Below, in pieces: positions 16,755 to 25,889 of a stretch of 64,000 nucleotides of DNA (positions are counted from its first letter, which is position 1; every line of letters begins with the position of its first letter). Source of the stretch: Candidatus Galacturonatibacter soehngenii (GTDB lineage Bacteria; Bacillota; Clostridia; Lachnospirales; Lachnospiraceae); NCBI RefSeq assembly GCF_008830185.1, contig NZ_WAGX01000002.1, positions 1 to 64,000 of the forward strand, given 5' to 3'. The notes under the pieces were generated by a model, which had not been told where the DNA came from, did not search any database, and worked only from the letters and a program-made list of their open reading frames with translations. Made by a program: the position numbers and the translations under genes.

Positions 16755-19700
16755 TTATTTAAACTGTAACGTCAATTGGAAAGATATTTCTTCTTCCTTT
16801 AGTTGATATTTTTCAAGTAATACAGGGCCACAGGAATTGGAGCCTACGCCACTCATTTTATAATCAAGACATAAGACGGTAGAGTCTGATTGTTCCAGTT
16901 CGTAATTGTGAGCCTTATTTTCTAATTCTTCCTGCGTATAACGGCTTGCGTTAAAAGAAAATGGAACAGAAGCGCTTGCATGAATGGATTTTCCTATTGC
17001 AGATGTTAATACCACTTCTTCACAATTAAAGTGGCTTGCATGTTCTTGTGGCTTAATATAATCAACATACATATCCTCAACCTTTGATTGAAATCTACCA
17101 AACCAAGAGGAGCGGTGCTTATCCATATAACTTTCATTTGGCCCGTAACCCAAGTATTCAACATTTTTGTAATCCTTAGGAAGGAATAAACGAATACCAA
17201 GTCTAGGAAGGAAAGGTAATTCAGTATTTCGTTTTCCGTCCATTTCTAAAGTAATAGTACCATTACATCCAATATACCAGCGTACATTTAAGTCTAGAAT
17301 ATGCTGAATTTGAATTGCATTTATTGCCAAACGACTCTGAATGATTACCACATTTTCAAGCTTTGAAACAGATGTTTCATAAACGCGTGTAAGGGCTCTA
17401 TCATATCCAGCTTTTTTCCATTCCTTACGAATATTTCTATCATTATCAATTGGTGCTCGCCAAATATTATAAGTAAGAGGCTTTTGAATCATGTTACAAT
17501 GATCAATCACAATGGAATCAAAGTTAGCGCTTAACTTATTATATACATAAGTAAAATTCGAACCCTTAATAACTATCTTGGTAGCATTTTCTAAAAACTC
17601 AATAGGAGAAGCATTTTCTTGCTTTGCGTGTATAAAGTTAGGTTCACTTTCCTTTAAGATAAGTTGGTCAAATCCAACACAATGCCCAACTTTAGTTAGT
17701 GCTTTTTCAACGGACTGTGTATAAAGGAGTTTAACACTTAGGCTTTTATTACTTGCTAGATATTCATCTTTTATTGGTAACTTCACAGTAGTCTTTTTAT
17801 GAGGTGCCAAATCAATACTTCCGAAATCAAAAGATTCAACTACTACACCATCTAAAAGAAGTTCAGCTGTAACTGAGATATAGTCTTTTAAGTTTGTAAA
17901 GTCTAACTTGTTTTCAAGTTCTATGATGCCAGTTTTCACATCAATCAGTGATGCTCTTACTGGACGAATTACATTCTTGTATTCAGCAAGAGCTGGATGT
18001 GGTACACGGTCTGGAGCGACCATACCATCAACACAAAAATTGCCATCATGAGGAAATTCACCTGAATCACCACCATAGTGGAAGATTTTTTTTCCATCGG
18101 TTGTGATACCACGATAAATTGCATGATCACACCATTCCCAAACAAATCCACCTACAAAACGATCATGACGATAGATGCATTCAAAATAGTCCTCAATATC
18201 ACCAGGGCCATTTCCCATGGAATGAATAAATTCACAAAGCATATATGGCTTTTTATGATTTGCTAAATAATTTTCAATGCTAGCAGGAGATTCATACATT
18301 GTACTATAGACATCAAGCATGGAAGTATCATTTTTATGACCACCTGTTTCGTGAATGCTGCCTTCATAATGAAGTAATCTCGTTGGGTCATATTGTTTGA
18401 TGAATCGACCAGTGTCTTCAAAGGCTTTACTATAGCCAGCTTCATTTCCCATAGACCACATAATAATACACGGATTATTTTTATCACGTATTACATTTCT
18501 TTCGTTGCGATCAAGTATAGCATTGGCAAACATTTCTTTTTGCACCAAATCGCCATAAGTATCAAAAGAGCTTCCGCCATAGAACTTAGTTGCACCATGT
18601 GCTTCCAAATCGCTTTCTGAAACCACATAAAAACCATATTCATTGCAAAGCTGAACAAACCAAGGTGCATTAGGATAATGGCTGGTTCGAATGGCGTTAA
18701 TATTCGCTTCTTTCATCAATGTTAAGTCTTTTAATGCTTGCTCCTTACTAATGGTGTAGCCAGTAACAGGATCGCTGTCATGACGGTTTACACCCTTGAA
18801 TTTTACCTTAACACCATTGATATAAATGATATCGTCTTTTATTTCAATGCAACGAAAACCTACTTGTTGTTGAATTTTTTCCTCAGGTGTTTCAATGGTT
18901 AAGTTATAAAGGTAAGGTGTTTCTGCATCCCAAAGAATTGGATTTTCAACTGGAATAGAAAGAAAATCATTTTCAACCATACCCTTTGCTACAAGAACAC
19001 CGTTTGCGTCAGATAAGATACAAGTGGTTGGTATCTGATTGCCTGTATAATGAAAATCAATGGTTAAATCGGCTTTCGTATAATCTTTTGATAGGATTGT
19101 CTTTACAAAGAAATCTCTGATGTGATTGGCAGGACGATGAATCAAATATACGTCTCTAAAAATTCCAGTCATACGAAACTTATCTTGATCTTCTAAGTAA
19201 CTACCATCACACCATTTTAAGACAACAATGGTAAGGTCGTTCTTTCCTTCTGTTACGAAAGAAGTAATATCAAATTCACTTGTAGAGTGAGAGACTTGAC
19301 TGTATCCTACAAATTTTTGGTTGATATAAACATAAAAACAAGAGTCGACTCCTTCAAAGTTCAAGTATTGATGATAAGATAAATCCCTTCTCTCTAATTC
19401 AAAAGTTCTGTGATAGACACAAGTTGGATTTTCCTGTGGTACATAAGGAGGGTCATATGCAAATGGAAAATTTACATTTGTATATTGATGATGGTCATAA
19501 CCATACATTTGGATACAACTAGGTACCGGGATAGAATGAAACGATTCAAAGGAATAGTCATTTTTGGTAAAATCTTCAATCTCTAGCGGCGTCTCATAGA
19601 AGCGAAAGTCCCAGTTGCCATTTAACATCATAAGCCTCGAACTTTCTTGTTGATCAGTCGGCGCAAAAGGAATATAGTAACTACGATTTTCCTCACACCC

Positions 19701-19760
19701 TACATGGAGCGTGGCTGGATCTTCATAATATTTTGGTAACTTTAATTCTTGAAGTAACAT
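16755..19760 (-). CDS. lacZ: beta-galactosidase (GH2)
   Basis: This 1001-residue glycoside hydrolase family 2 enzyme has the full LacZ layout: sugar-binding jelly-roll, Ig-like domain, TIM barrel and C-terminal small-chain domain. The acid/base is Glu440 in MGNEAGYS and the nucleophile is Glu510 in CEFIHSMGNG. GVNRHDSDP and the NAIRTSHYPN motif are present. It hydrolyses lactose and other beta-galactosides in the cytoplasm, since no signal peptide is present. AAAGGAGA precedes the ATG. It is divergent from an AraC regulator at 19989, which probably controls it. No sugar transporter gene is adjacent. Confidence 0.95.
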   Translation of the reverse strand: MLLQELKLPKYYEDPATLHVGCEENRSYYIPFAPTDQQESSRLMMLNGNWDFRFYETPLEIEDFTKNDYSFESFHSIPVPSCIQMYGYDHHQYTNVNFPFAYDPPYVPQENPTCVYHRTFELERRDLSYHQYLNFEGVDSCFYVYINQKFVGYSQVSHSTSEFDITSFVTEGKNDLTIVVLKWCDGSYLEDQDKFRMTGIFRDVYLIHRPANHIRDFFVKTILSKDYTKADLTIDFHYTGNQIPTTCILSDANGVLVAKGMVENDFLSIPVENPILWDAETPYLYNLTIETPEEKIQQQVGFRCIEIKDDIIYINGVKVKFKGVNRHDSDPVTGYTISKEQALKDLTLMKEANINAIRTSHYPNAPWFVQLCNEYGFYVVSESDLEAHGATKFYGGSSFDTYGDLVQKEMFANAILDRNERNVIRDKNNPCIIMWSMGNEAGYSKAFEDTGRFIKQYDPTRLLHYEGSIHETGGHKNDTSMLDVYSTMYESPASIENYLANHKKPYMLCEFIHSMGNGPGDIEDYFECIYRHDRFVGGFVWEWCDHAIYRGITTDGKKIFHYGGDSGEFPHDGNFCVDGMVAPDRVPHPALAEYKNVIRPVRASLIDVKTGIIELENKLDFTNLKDYISVTAELLLDGVVVESFDFGSIDLAPHKKTTVKLPIKDEYLASNKSLSVKLLYTQSVEKALTKVGHCVGFDQLILKESEPNFIHAKQENASPIEFLENATKIVIKGSNFTYVYNKLSANFDSIVIDHCNMIQKPLTYNIWRAPIDNDRNIRKEWKKAGYDRALTRVYETSVSKLENVVIIQSRLAINAIQIQHILDLNVRWYIGCNGTITLEMDGKRNTELPFLPRLGIRLFLPKDYKNVEYLGYGPNESYMDKHRSSWFGRFQSKVEDMYVDYIKPQEHASHFNCEEVVLTSAIGKSIHASASVPFSFNASRYTQEELENKAHNYELEQSDSTVLCLDYKMSGVGSNSCGPVLLEKYQLKEEEISFQLTLQFK

Positions 19761-19933
19761 GAGAATCTCCTTTCTTAATAAGCATAAAGTTTACATAAAA
19801 AGATATCAAAGTAGGTTACAATTGGTACTTAACAATGAGTTTAATTGCTTATTCTTAGTAGAATATATCAAAAATAAAATAAATATTCCATACATAAAAT
19901 TTATTTACATATGCACAAAGTTTTCAAAAAGCT

Positions 19934-19962
19934 TTGACAAAAGTATTTTCTTATTTTATGAT
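19934..19962 (+). promoter_or_regulatory. promoter of the AraC regulator gene
   Basis: TTGACA (19934-19939), 17 bases, TATGAT (19957-19962), about 27 bases before the start codon. It lies in the 228-bp divergent region shared with lacZ. Confidence 0.7.
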
Positions 19963-19988
19963 GATAAAAAATAGAAGGGAATGAAAAG

Positions 19989-20882
19989 ATGCAGACAGTA
20001 GTAGGGTATTATGATTGGCAATCAGGAGAGAAATCAGTCTCTGATAAAGAATTTTTTGTACATTGTAGTGGTAGATATCGTTTAATTCATAAAGAAAGCT
20101 TTAAAACAGAGCGCCCAAATGGAGCAAATAATTATCAGCTTTTGTATATTGCAGATGGAAAAGCAAGATTTCGTTTGGAAGGAAAGATGCACATACTGGA
20201 GAAAGGAAATTGTGTTTTATATCGTCCGCAAGAGGAACAATATTATTATTATTTTTTAAAGGATAATCCAGATATCTACTGGGTGCATTTTTCATGCAAA
20301 GAGGAAAACGAATTCTTAGCGAAAACTGGATTTTTAGAAGGCAAAATTTATTACGTTGGTACGGATAACAGCTATGTGCGTATCTTTGATAATATGATTT
20401 CTGAATTGCAATTAAAGCAGCCTTTTTTTGAGGAACAATTGCAATTTTTAATACAGGAATTATTTATTAAAATGGGACGAAATCAGATTAGGGAAAACAC
20501 GGTTTTTGAAAGCTATAATAAAGAAGTGGAAGAAGCGATTCGTTTATTTCATTTGGCTCCAGAAAGTGATTTCACGATTAAAGAATTCACAAAAGAAAGA
20601 GGACTTAATTATTATCGATTTATTGATACCTTTGCCCACTATGTGGGAGTATCACCTAGGCAATATATTATTAACATTCGTATGACAATTGCAAAGGATT
20701 TGTTAATGAATTCTATGTTTCAAATTTCAGAAGTAGCAAGGTTAACTGGTTATGAGAATCCCTTGTACTTTAGCAGGTTATTCAAAAAAACATGGGGAGT
20801 ATCACCTACTAACTATCGAAAGGAGTCAAATCCCTTGCTACTCATTGAACATGAGTCCAATCGGAAAGGATTTAAAAGTTAA
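19989..20882 (+). CDS. AraC-family transcriptional regulator, probable lacZ regulator
   Basis: This 297-residue protein has an N-terminal cupin sugar-sensing domain (about 20-150, with a GxNNYQLLYIADGKARF strand pattern). The C-terminal pair of helix-turn-helix motifs (about 185-285) ends with the AraC signature ISEVARLTGYENPLYFSRLF and GVSPTNYR. The divergent position suggests it controls lacZ. Its stop codon overlaps that of the convergent XRE gene within TTAA at 20879-20882, leaving no room for a terminator. The ligand is unknown and probably a galactoside. Confidence 0.9.
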   Translation: MQTVVGYYDWQSGEKSVSDKEFFVHCSGRYRLIHKESFKTERPNGANNYQLLYIADGKARFRLEGKMHILEKGNCVLYRPQEEQYYYYFLKDNPDIYWVHFSCKEENEFLAKTGFLEGKIYYVGTDNSYVRIFDNMISELQLKQPFFEEQLQFLIQELFIKMGRNQIRENTVFESYNKEVEEAIRLFHLAPESDFTIKEFTKERGLNYYRFIDTFAHYVGVSPRQYIINIRMTIAKDLLMNSMFQISEVARLTGYENPLYFSRLFKKTWGVSPTNYRKESNPLLLIEHESNRKGFKS

Positions 20883-21226
20883 CAAAATTCTTTCAAAAAT
20901 TGAGTCAATGCTTTTAATTTTTCAGGAGACAAAGTCTTGCTTAAATCAAGTAAAGTTTTTAATTCAGGAGTATCAAATATTTCCTGTGCTATTTTTCTTG
21001 TTTCATCATTTAAATAGTAATCAATATTTTGATCTCTTTCAATACCCATTAAGTAATCAACAGTAACGTTAAAATAATCTGCAATCTTTTGAAGCTTATC
21101 TTGCTTAGGATTACTAATGCCATTTTTCCAAGAGCTAAAAACAGATTGAGCAATTCCTGTTTCCTTTGATACTTTATAAGTCGATACGTTATTTTTGACT
21201 AACAATTGTTCAAAAATTTCATACAT
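20879..21226 (-). CDS. XRE-family transcriptional regulator
   Basis: This 115-residue protein has an N-terminal lambda-repressor-like HTH (about 1-60; STYKVSKETGIAQSVFSSWKNG) and a helical tail of about 50 residues. It is clearly paralogous to the divergent regulator at 21461: both begin MYE-x-FE and share GIAQS and DKL-KIA. AAAGGTGA precedes the ATG. The shared 234-bp promoter region carries four TACTTC/GAAGTA half-sites, so autoregulation or cross-regulation is likely. The target process is unknown. Confidence 0.85.
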   Translation of the reverse strand: MYEIFEQLLVKNNVSTYKVSKETGIAQSVFSSWKNGISNPKQDKLQKIADYFNVTVDYLMGIERDQNIDYYLNDETRKIAQEIFDTPELKTLLDLSKTLSPEKLKALTQFLKEFC

Positions 21227-21250
21227 TTTTATTCACCTTTCACAAAACAA

Positions 21251-21420
21251 CAAAATACTTCAAAAAACATAAATAAACAATGTTGACTAATTATGAATTA
21301 TGATGTATATTGTAAGTATACTTCATATATTAACAGTAATAATAAGGGGTTAAAGATAAAACGATGCAAAATAAAAACTGTTTTAGTATATGAAGTATAT
21401 CAAAAAACCGAAGTATTTTC
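21251..21420. promoter_or_regulatory. divergent promoter region with four TACTTC half-sites
   Basis: TACTTC occurs at 21256-21261 and 21319-21324. Its complement GAAGTA occurs at 21392-21397 and 21410-21415, so the sites form a mirror-symmetric set. The inner pair lies in extended inverted repeats (about 21316-21329 with 21388-21401). A plus-strand promoter TTGACT (21283-21288) N17 TATATT (21306-21311) lies among them. The arrangement suggests operators for one or both divergent XRE regulators. Confidence 0.6.
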
Positions 21421-21460
21421 AAGTGGACTTTAAAGGTTATTACGAAATGAGGGGATACGC

Positions 21461-21691
21461 TTGTATGAGAATTTCGAAAGAATCATTAGAGAGAGGGGTA
21501 TTACCTCTTATCGAGTTGCCAAAGATACTGGAATAGCACAATCTTGTTTAAGCGACTGGAAACATAGAAGGAGTATTCCAAGAGTCGATAAACTCATTAA
21601 AATTGCGGCATATCTGGATATATCTTTGGAGGAATTAGTACAGGAAAAGGGGGAGAAGAATGGAAGAAATCATTCAAAAAGAATTAGGTAA
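21461..21691 (+). CDS. XRE-family transcriptional regulator (small)
   Basis: This 76-residue protein is essentially one HTH domain (about 8-62; TSYRVAKDTGIAQSCLSDWK) plus a basic tail. The TTG at 21461 is the start: GAGGGG precedes it by six bases and the resulting N-terminus MYENFE matches the paralogue at 20879-21226. It overlaps a 57-residue reading frame at its 3' end, so the two are translationally linked. Regulatory target unknown. Confidence 0.82.
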   Translation: MYENFERIIRERGITSYRVAKDTGIAQSCLSDWKHRRSIPRVDKLIKIAAYLDISLEELVQEKGEKNGRNHSKRIR

Positions 21692-21833
21692 TATGACAGA
21701 TCGAGAAATTCTAAGGCACCAATTAGAACAATTAGCAGAGGTTTCAAGGGACTGCTTACCGGAAGAATTACCTGACATCACGAAAGAAATGATAGCCATC
21801 GTATCATATCTGGAACATAATATAAATGTGTAA
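21660..21833 (+). CDS. small hypothetical protein (57 aa) overlapping the XRE gene
   Basis: An ATG at 21660 with GGGGGAG seven bases upstream opens a 57-residue acidic, helical frame beginning MEEIIQKELGNMTDREI and ending at 21833. It overlaps the XRE gene by 32 bases and is followed at once by a terminator. The strong ribosome site and terminator support a real gene. I do not recognise the family. It may act with the regulator as an anti-repressor or partner, which is speculation. Confidence 0.65.
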   Translation: MEEIIQKELGNMTDREILRHQLEQLAEVSRDCLPEELPDITKEMIAIVSYLEHNINV

Positions 21834-21862
21834 AAAGTTGTGTTTAACCACAGCTTTTTTTG
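21832..21862 (+). terminator. rho-independent terminator
   Basis: The stem AAAAGTTGTG/CACAGCTTTT (one G-T pair) is followed by a T run and ends the XRE/57-aa transcript. Confidence 0.85.
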
Positions 21863-21897
21863 TATTATTGGAAAGTTTGTAACCGAACTTTTTGTTC

Positions 21898-21989
21898 TTG
21901 TAAAATAAAATTTATTGTATAATTAGTCTAAAAGTATTATGATACTAATAATAAATTCTGCGATCATAGAAGTAAATTTTATTTTGCAA
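21898..21989 (+). repeat. 17-bp inverted repeat flanking a TATAAT, upstream of the acyltransferase cassette
   Basis: The sequence at 21898-21914 is the reverse complement of 21973-21989 with one G-T-type mismatch. Between the arms lie a TATAAT at 21917-21922 and a smaller AGTAT/ATACT hairpin. It could be a paired operator or a structured leader for the gene at 22030. Confidence 0.5.
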
Positions 21990-22029
21990 TAGGAAGGAAG
22001 CTTTGATATAGGCTTAGGCATAGGACACA

Positions 22030-23313
22030 ATGAAAAAAAGTCTGAAAGAAACAAAATGGCATAAATTAGATAACACAGCTAAGATTTTTCCAGTGATAGC
22101 TAGTGAAAATCTTAGTAACGTATTTAGAATATCGGTCACATTAAAGGAAATGATTGATCCAAATCTTTTGCAAGAAGCACTGGACCTTGTTCTTCCTTGG
22201 TTTGATGTATTTAATGTGAGACTTAGAAGAGGGATATTTTGGTATTACTTTGAAACAAATCGGAATAGAGCAATTGTGGAGCAAGAAAGCAATTATCCTT
22301 GTCGATTTATCGATCCTTATACGAATAATAAATTTTTATTTCGTGTATCTTATTATCAAAAAAGGATTAATTTAGAGGTGTTTCATGTTCTAACAGATGG
22401 AATGGGAGCGGTTACGTTTCTAAAGGAATTAACCTACCAGTATTTGCGTCTATTCGATGACAAAATGAAAGAATGTGTAGAAGCGAAACCAAGTAGAGAA
22501 TGCTCTCTTAATATTGAAGATAGTTATTTGAAATATTACAAAAAATGTGATGCCAAGGGCTATAAAACAAAAAGGGCATATCAGTTAAAAGGAAAGTTTT
22601 TACCTCCCACCGTAATGGGAGTTGTACATGGTTATATTAACATTCCCGATTTAAAGCGTGTATGTAAAATAAATAATGTAAGTATCAATCAATATTTGGT
22701 TGCAAATTTGATTTGGAGTATCTATACAGAATATTTAAACAAGCAGATTTGCAAAGAACCAATTTGCATTAATGTACCAGTTAACTTAAGAAAGATTTTC
22801 GAGTCTACGACTACAAAGAATTTTTTTGCGGTATTGTTGGCAGAATTTGAGGCAGATAAAGAAGATTATACCTTTGATGACATATTAACAAGAGTATCAG
22901 AGAATCTTAAGTCACAGATGACAAAAGAACATTTAGAAAGCTTGATTTCATATAATGTTTCCAATGAGAAAAATTTATATGTTCGAGCCATTCCTTTGTT
23001 TATTAAAAATTTAGCTATAAAAATGATTTATCATAATTCGTCAAAAGCATTTACAACAACAGTAACGAATTTGGGTAGTATCAGTGTACTAGAGGAGTTT
23101 GAGAAATACATTGAGCAGTTTCACGTTGTTTTATCCGTATCCAAAAAACAGGATTTAAAGTGTAGTGTTTGTTCTTTTGGAGAGGAATTGGTATTCACCT
23201 TTTCATCTGTTTTGTCAGATATGAATTTGGCAAAGGCATTTTTTCGTAATCTGGCAAGACAAGATATTAAAGTTATGATAGAAAGTAATGGTGTTTATAA
23301 TGAAGAGATGTAA
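22030..23313 (+). CDS. condensation-superfamily acyltransferase (alcohol acetyltransferase-like)
   Basis: This 427-residue protein has the chloramphenicol-acetyltransferase/condensation fold. The catalytic HxxxDG motif is HVLTDG (His119, Asp123), and a late NLGSI segment near 345 corresponds to the second half of the fold. It resembles alcohol acetyltransferase-like proteins rather than NRPS modules, since no carrier or adenylation domain is present. It overlaps the start of the zinc-ribbon membrane protein, and an HSL-type hydrolase follows, giving a compact three-gene unit. Acyl donor and acceptor are unknown. A lipid or glycolipid acylation role is a guess. Confidence 0.8.
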   Translation: MKKSLKETKWHKLDNTAKIFPVIASENLSNVFRISVTLKEMIDPNLLQEALDLVLPWFDVFNVRLRRGIFWYYFETNRNRAIVEQESNYPCRFIDPYTNNKFLFRVSYYQKRINLEVFHVLTDGMGAVTFLKELTYQYLRLFDDKMKECVEAKPSRECSLNIEDSYLKYYKKCDAKGYKTKRAYQLKGKFLPPTVMGVVHGYINIPDLKRVCKINNVSINQYLVANLIWSIYTEYLNKQICKEPICINVPVNLRKIFESTTTKNFFAVLLAEFEADKEDYTFDDILTRVSENLKSQMTKEHLESLISYNVSNEKNLYVRAIPLFIKNLAIKMIYHNSSKAFTTTVTNLGSISVLEEFEKYIEQFHVVLSVSKKQDLKCSVCSFGEELVFTFSSVLSDMNLAKAFFRNLARQDIKVMIESNGVYNEEM

Positions 23314-23968
23314 TGAATGTAAGGTGGAAATACTGGAGAATATTAGTGTTTGTCCTTTATGCCAACATGGATTAGAGCAAATAACATCAGATAAAAAGGA
23401 ACCCATGTATCCACAGGTAGAATTTAATAATCAAAAATTTAAATTATTAATTCGCATTTTTGTTTTTGTATCCATTATTCTGGGTGCTGGTTTGTTTACT
23501 ATAAATCTAGCGACCTATAACGGCGTATGGTGGTCTTTTATTTGTGGCGGAGCAATTGCATATTTTTGGATCACAGTCCGCTATTCGATTCAAAACAATA
23601 CCAATCCTGCGGGGAAAATCTTAGTACAGACAATTGGAGGAATGGCGTTATGCCTATTGATAGATATGGTAATCGGTTACCAGGGATGGTCAATCAATTA
23701 TGTGATTCCCTCCATTATTTTAGTGGCGTATTTTGCAATTGTTATTTTAATGATTGTTAATTTTATGAATTGGCAAAGTTATATTTTATTTCAGATAACA
23801 CTAGTGATTTTTAGCATGATTTTAATGGTGCTATATTTTTTCCGTATTATAACAAATCCGATTTTATGCTATGTGACAGCAGCGATTACACTTGTTATAT
23901 TCATCGGAACGGTTGTGTTTGGAGATAAAAAAGCAAAAACGGAATTAATTAGAAGATTTCATATCTAG
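23300..23968 (+). CDS. zinc-ribbon membrane protein (DUF6320-like)
   Basis: This protein of about 222 residues begins with a CxxC...CxxC zinc ribbon (CNECKVEILENISVCPLC). After a short linker come about six hydrophobic segments in three helical hairpins. The start at 23300 places the ribbon at the N-terminus. An in-frame ATG at 23288 would add four residues. Either start overlaps the acyltransferase gene, so translation is coupled. It probably forms a membrane partner for the flanking acyltransferase and hydrolase. Biochemical function is unknown. Confidence 0.75.
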   Translation: MKRCNECKVEILENISVCPLCQHGLEQITSDKKEPMYPQVEFNNQKFKLLIRIFVFVSIILGAGLFTINLATYNGVWWSFICGGAIAYFWITVRYSIQNNTNPAGKILVQTIGGMALCLLIDMVIGYQGWSINYVIPSIILVAYFAIVILMIVNFMNWQSYILFQITLVIFSMILMVLYFFRIITNPILCYVTAAITLVIFIGTVVFGDKKAKTELIRRFHI

Positions 23969-23976
23969 GAGTTAAG

Positions 23977-24885
23977 ATGAATAAAACAGTACAAAGCATA
24001 CAAGGTAAAATTCTTAAAAACCTAGTGGCAGATATTACATCCATGCATGTTGTAGGAAAGAAAATTAAAAGTGGGGAATATCGTAAAAATCCAATCGAGC
24101 CAGCTTGGAAATGTCCCAAGGGCTTCTTGGTAGAAAAAATAAGCATGGAGCATTTTGACATGGAGTATCTTTGCCCAGAAGACGCAGATAACAAACGAGT
24201 TGTGTTGCAGTTGCATGGTGGAGGATACATTGGGCCAATGAAAAATATTTATAGAAATTTTGCGGTGATGTATTCTAAGGCAGCAAAAGGAGCAAATGTT
24301 CTTACAATTGATTACCGAGTAGCACCTGAATATACTTATCCAGCAGCTTTAGAAGATGCAATCCGTGCTTATGAATGGCTACTTGAAAAAGGGTATATGG
24401 CAGAGCAAATTATAGTAGTTGGTGATTCTGCTGGAGGTGGACTTGCCTTAGCACTTTCTTTATATCTAAGAGATAATAACAAGCCACTGCCAAAGGGAAT
24501 CATCACCATGTCTGCTTGGGCTGATTTAACTTGTGAAGGAGAGTCCTATACAAGCCAATATAAGTTGGATCCCTTATTTGGAAATACAAAGGACAGCATG
24601 ATTTTTAATAGTGCTTATATAGGAGAGCATGATCCAAGGCATCCATATCTATCACCTGTTTTTGGTGAGTTTTATGAATTTCCTCCAATCTTAATGCAAG
24701 TTGGAAGTAGTGAAATGCTTTTAAGCGATACGTTAGAGGTTGCAAGAAAGATAAAAGAAGAGGGCGGGAAAGTTAGATTAAGAGTCTATGAAGGAATGTT
24801 TCATGTATTTCAAATGTCTATGAATTTAATTCCTGAATCAAGATTGGCATGGAAAGAGATCCGACAATTCTTCAAAACGATATAA
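23977..24885 (+). CDS. alpha/beta hydrolase of the hormone-sensitive-lipase family
   Basis: This 302-residue esterase/lipase-type hydrolase has the HSL oxyanion motif HGGGYIGP (about 78), the nucleophile elbow VGDSAGGG and a late His in MFHVF. The catalytic acid is probably the Asp in LLSDTLEV. It starts nine bases after the zinc-ribbon gene with AGGAGT as ribosome site. The pairing of an acyltransferase and an esterase in one operon suggests synthesis and turnover of an ester, an inference from context. Confidence 0.88.
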   Translation: MNKTVQSIQGKILKNLVADITSMHVVGKKIKSGEYRKNPIEPAWKCPKGFLVEKISMEHFDMEYLCPEDADNKRVVLQLHGGGYIGPMKNIYRNFAVMYSKAAKGANVLTIDYRVAPEYTYPAALEDAIRAYEWLLEKGYMAEQIIVVGDSAGGGLALALSLYLRDNNKPLPKGIITMSAWADLTCEGESYTSQYKLDPLFGNTKDSMIFNSAYIGEHDPRHPYLSPVFGEFYEFPPILMQVGSSEMLLSDTLEVARKIKEEGGKVRLRVYEGMFHVFQMSMNLIPESRLAWKEIRQFFKTI

Positions 24886-24904
24886 ATTAAGTTAGGAAAA
24901 TGAC

Positions 24905-25816
24905 GTGAAAAGGAATAACAGAACGAGAAAAAAGAAACAAAATAAATTATTATCCAGTATTATAATAAGCATTATTATAATTGCTAGTACAATCTGGAGT
25001 AAAGAAAATATTGAAAATACAAATAACAATTCATTGGCTAATGATTCTTTTGCAGTTGCTAGTATGCAAGTTCATTTTATTGATGTAGGACAGGCGGATA
25101 GCATATTGATTCTGTCAGACGATGAAGCCATGTTAGTAGATGCAGGAAATAACGAAGATGGAACTTATCTCGTAAAATATCTAAAAGAGCAAGGGATTAG
25201 CAAATTAAAATATGTAATAGCAACACATCCTCATGAAGACCACATTGGTGGAATGGATGACGTAATTAATAATTTTACAGTTGAAACAGTTCTTATGCCA
25301 GATGTTACTCATACGACAAAGACTTTTGAAGATGTATTAAATGCAATGAATGAGAACGATTTAGGTATAACGATTCCAAGTGTGGGAGAGGAATATGAAA
25401 TTGGAAAAGCAAAATTTGTAGTGATTGCACCAAACAAAGAAATGGATGAAAACAACTTAAACGATGCATCCATTGGAGTTAAGCTTATGAATGGAAACAA
25501 TCGTTTTATTATGTGTGGAGATGCCCAAAAATTTTCAGAAAAAGAAATGTTACAAAGTGGAATAGATCTATCTGCGCAAGTTTATAAAGTAAGTCATCAT
25601 GGAAGCAATACGGCAACTACGGATGCGTTTCTAAAAGCAATATCACCTGAATATGCTATTATTCAATGCGGAGAGAATAACAGCTATGGTCATCCTCATA
25701 AAGAGACGTTACATAAGCTTGAGCAGATGGGAGTAATCGTACTAAGAAATGATAAGAATGGTACCATTATAGCTATTTCAGATGGGAATAAGATTCAATG
25801 GATTACAGAAAAATAA
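24905..25816 (+). CDS. ComEC-like secreted MBL-fold hydrolase
   Basis: This 303-residue protein starts at GTG and has an N-terminal signal/anchor (about 15-30). A metallo-beta-lactamase domain of the ComEC/Rec2 C-terminal type follows: HFIDVGQADS, VDAGN, the metal motif THPHEDHIGG, GDAQKFSE, and KVSHHGSNTATTD. It is a stand-alone version of the domain found at the end of the DNA-uptake channel ComEC, so an extracellular nuclease or phosphodiesterase role is plausible. The terminator at 25815 closes the unit. No competence genes are nearby. Confidence 0.85.
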   Translation: MKRNNRTRKKKQNKLLSSIIISIIIIASTIWSKENIENTNNNSLANDSFAVASMQVHFIDVGQADSILILSDDEAMLVDAGNNEDGTYLVKYLKEQGISKLKYVIATHPHEDHIGGMDDVINNFTVETVLMPDVTHTTKTFEDVLNAMNENDLGITIPSVGEEYEIGKAKFVVIAPNKEMDENNLNDASIGVKLMNGNNRFIMCGDAQKFSEKEMLQSGIDLSAQVYKVSHHGSNTATTDAFLKAISPEYAIIQCGENNSYGHPHKETLHKLEQMGVIVLRNDKNGTIIAISDGNKIQWITEK

Positions 25817-25850
25817 AACAAGGTGTGAGCTTTGCTCATGCCTTGTTTTA
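25815..25850. terminator. bidirectional terminator between MBL gene and bioY
   Basis: The stem ACAAGGTGTGAGC/GCTCATGCCTTGT with A and T runs on both sides lies between convergent genes. Confidence 0.9.
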
Positions 25851-25889
25851 TTGAAAATGAAAGATTTCGTTGTAAACATTTGGCTCTTG

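Noticed and set aside
20752-21066. 104-codon plus-strand frame at the AraC 3' end
   Set aside because: It is out of frame with AraC and antisense to the XRE gene, without a ribosome site.
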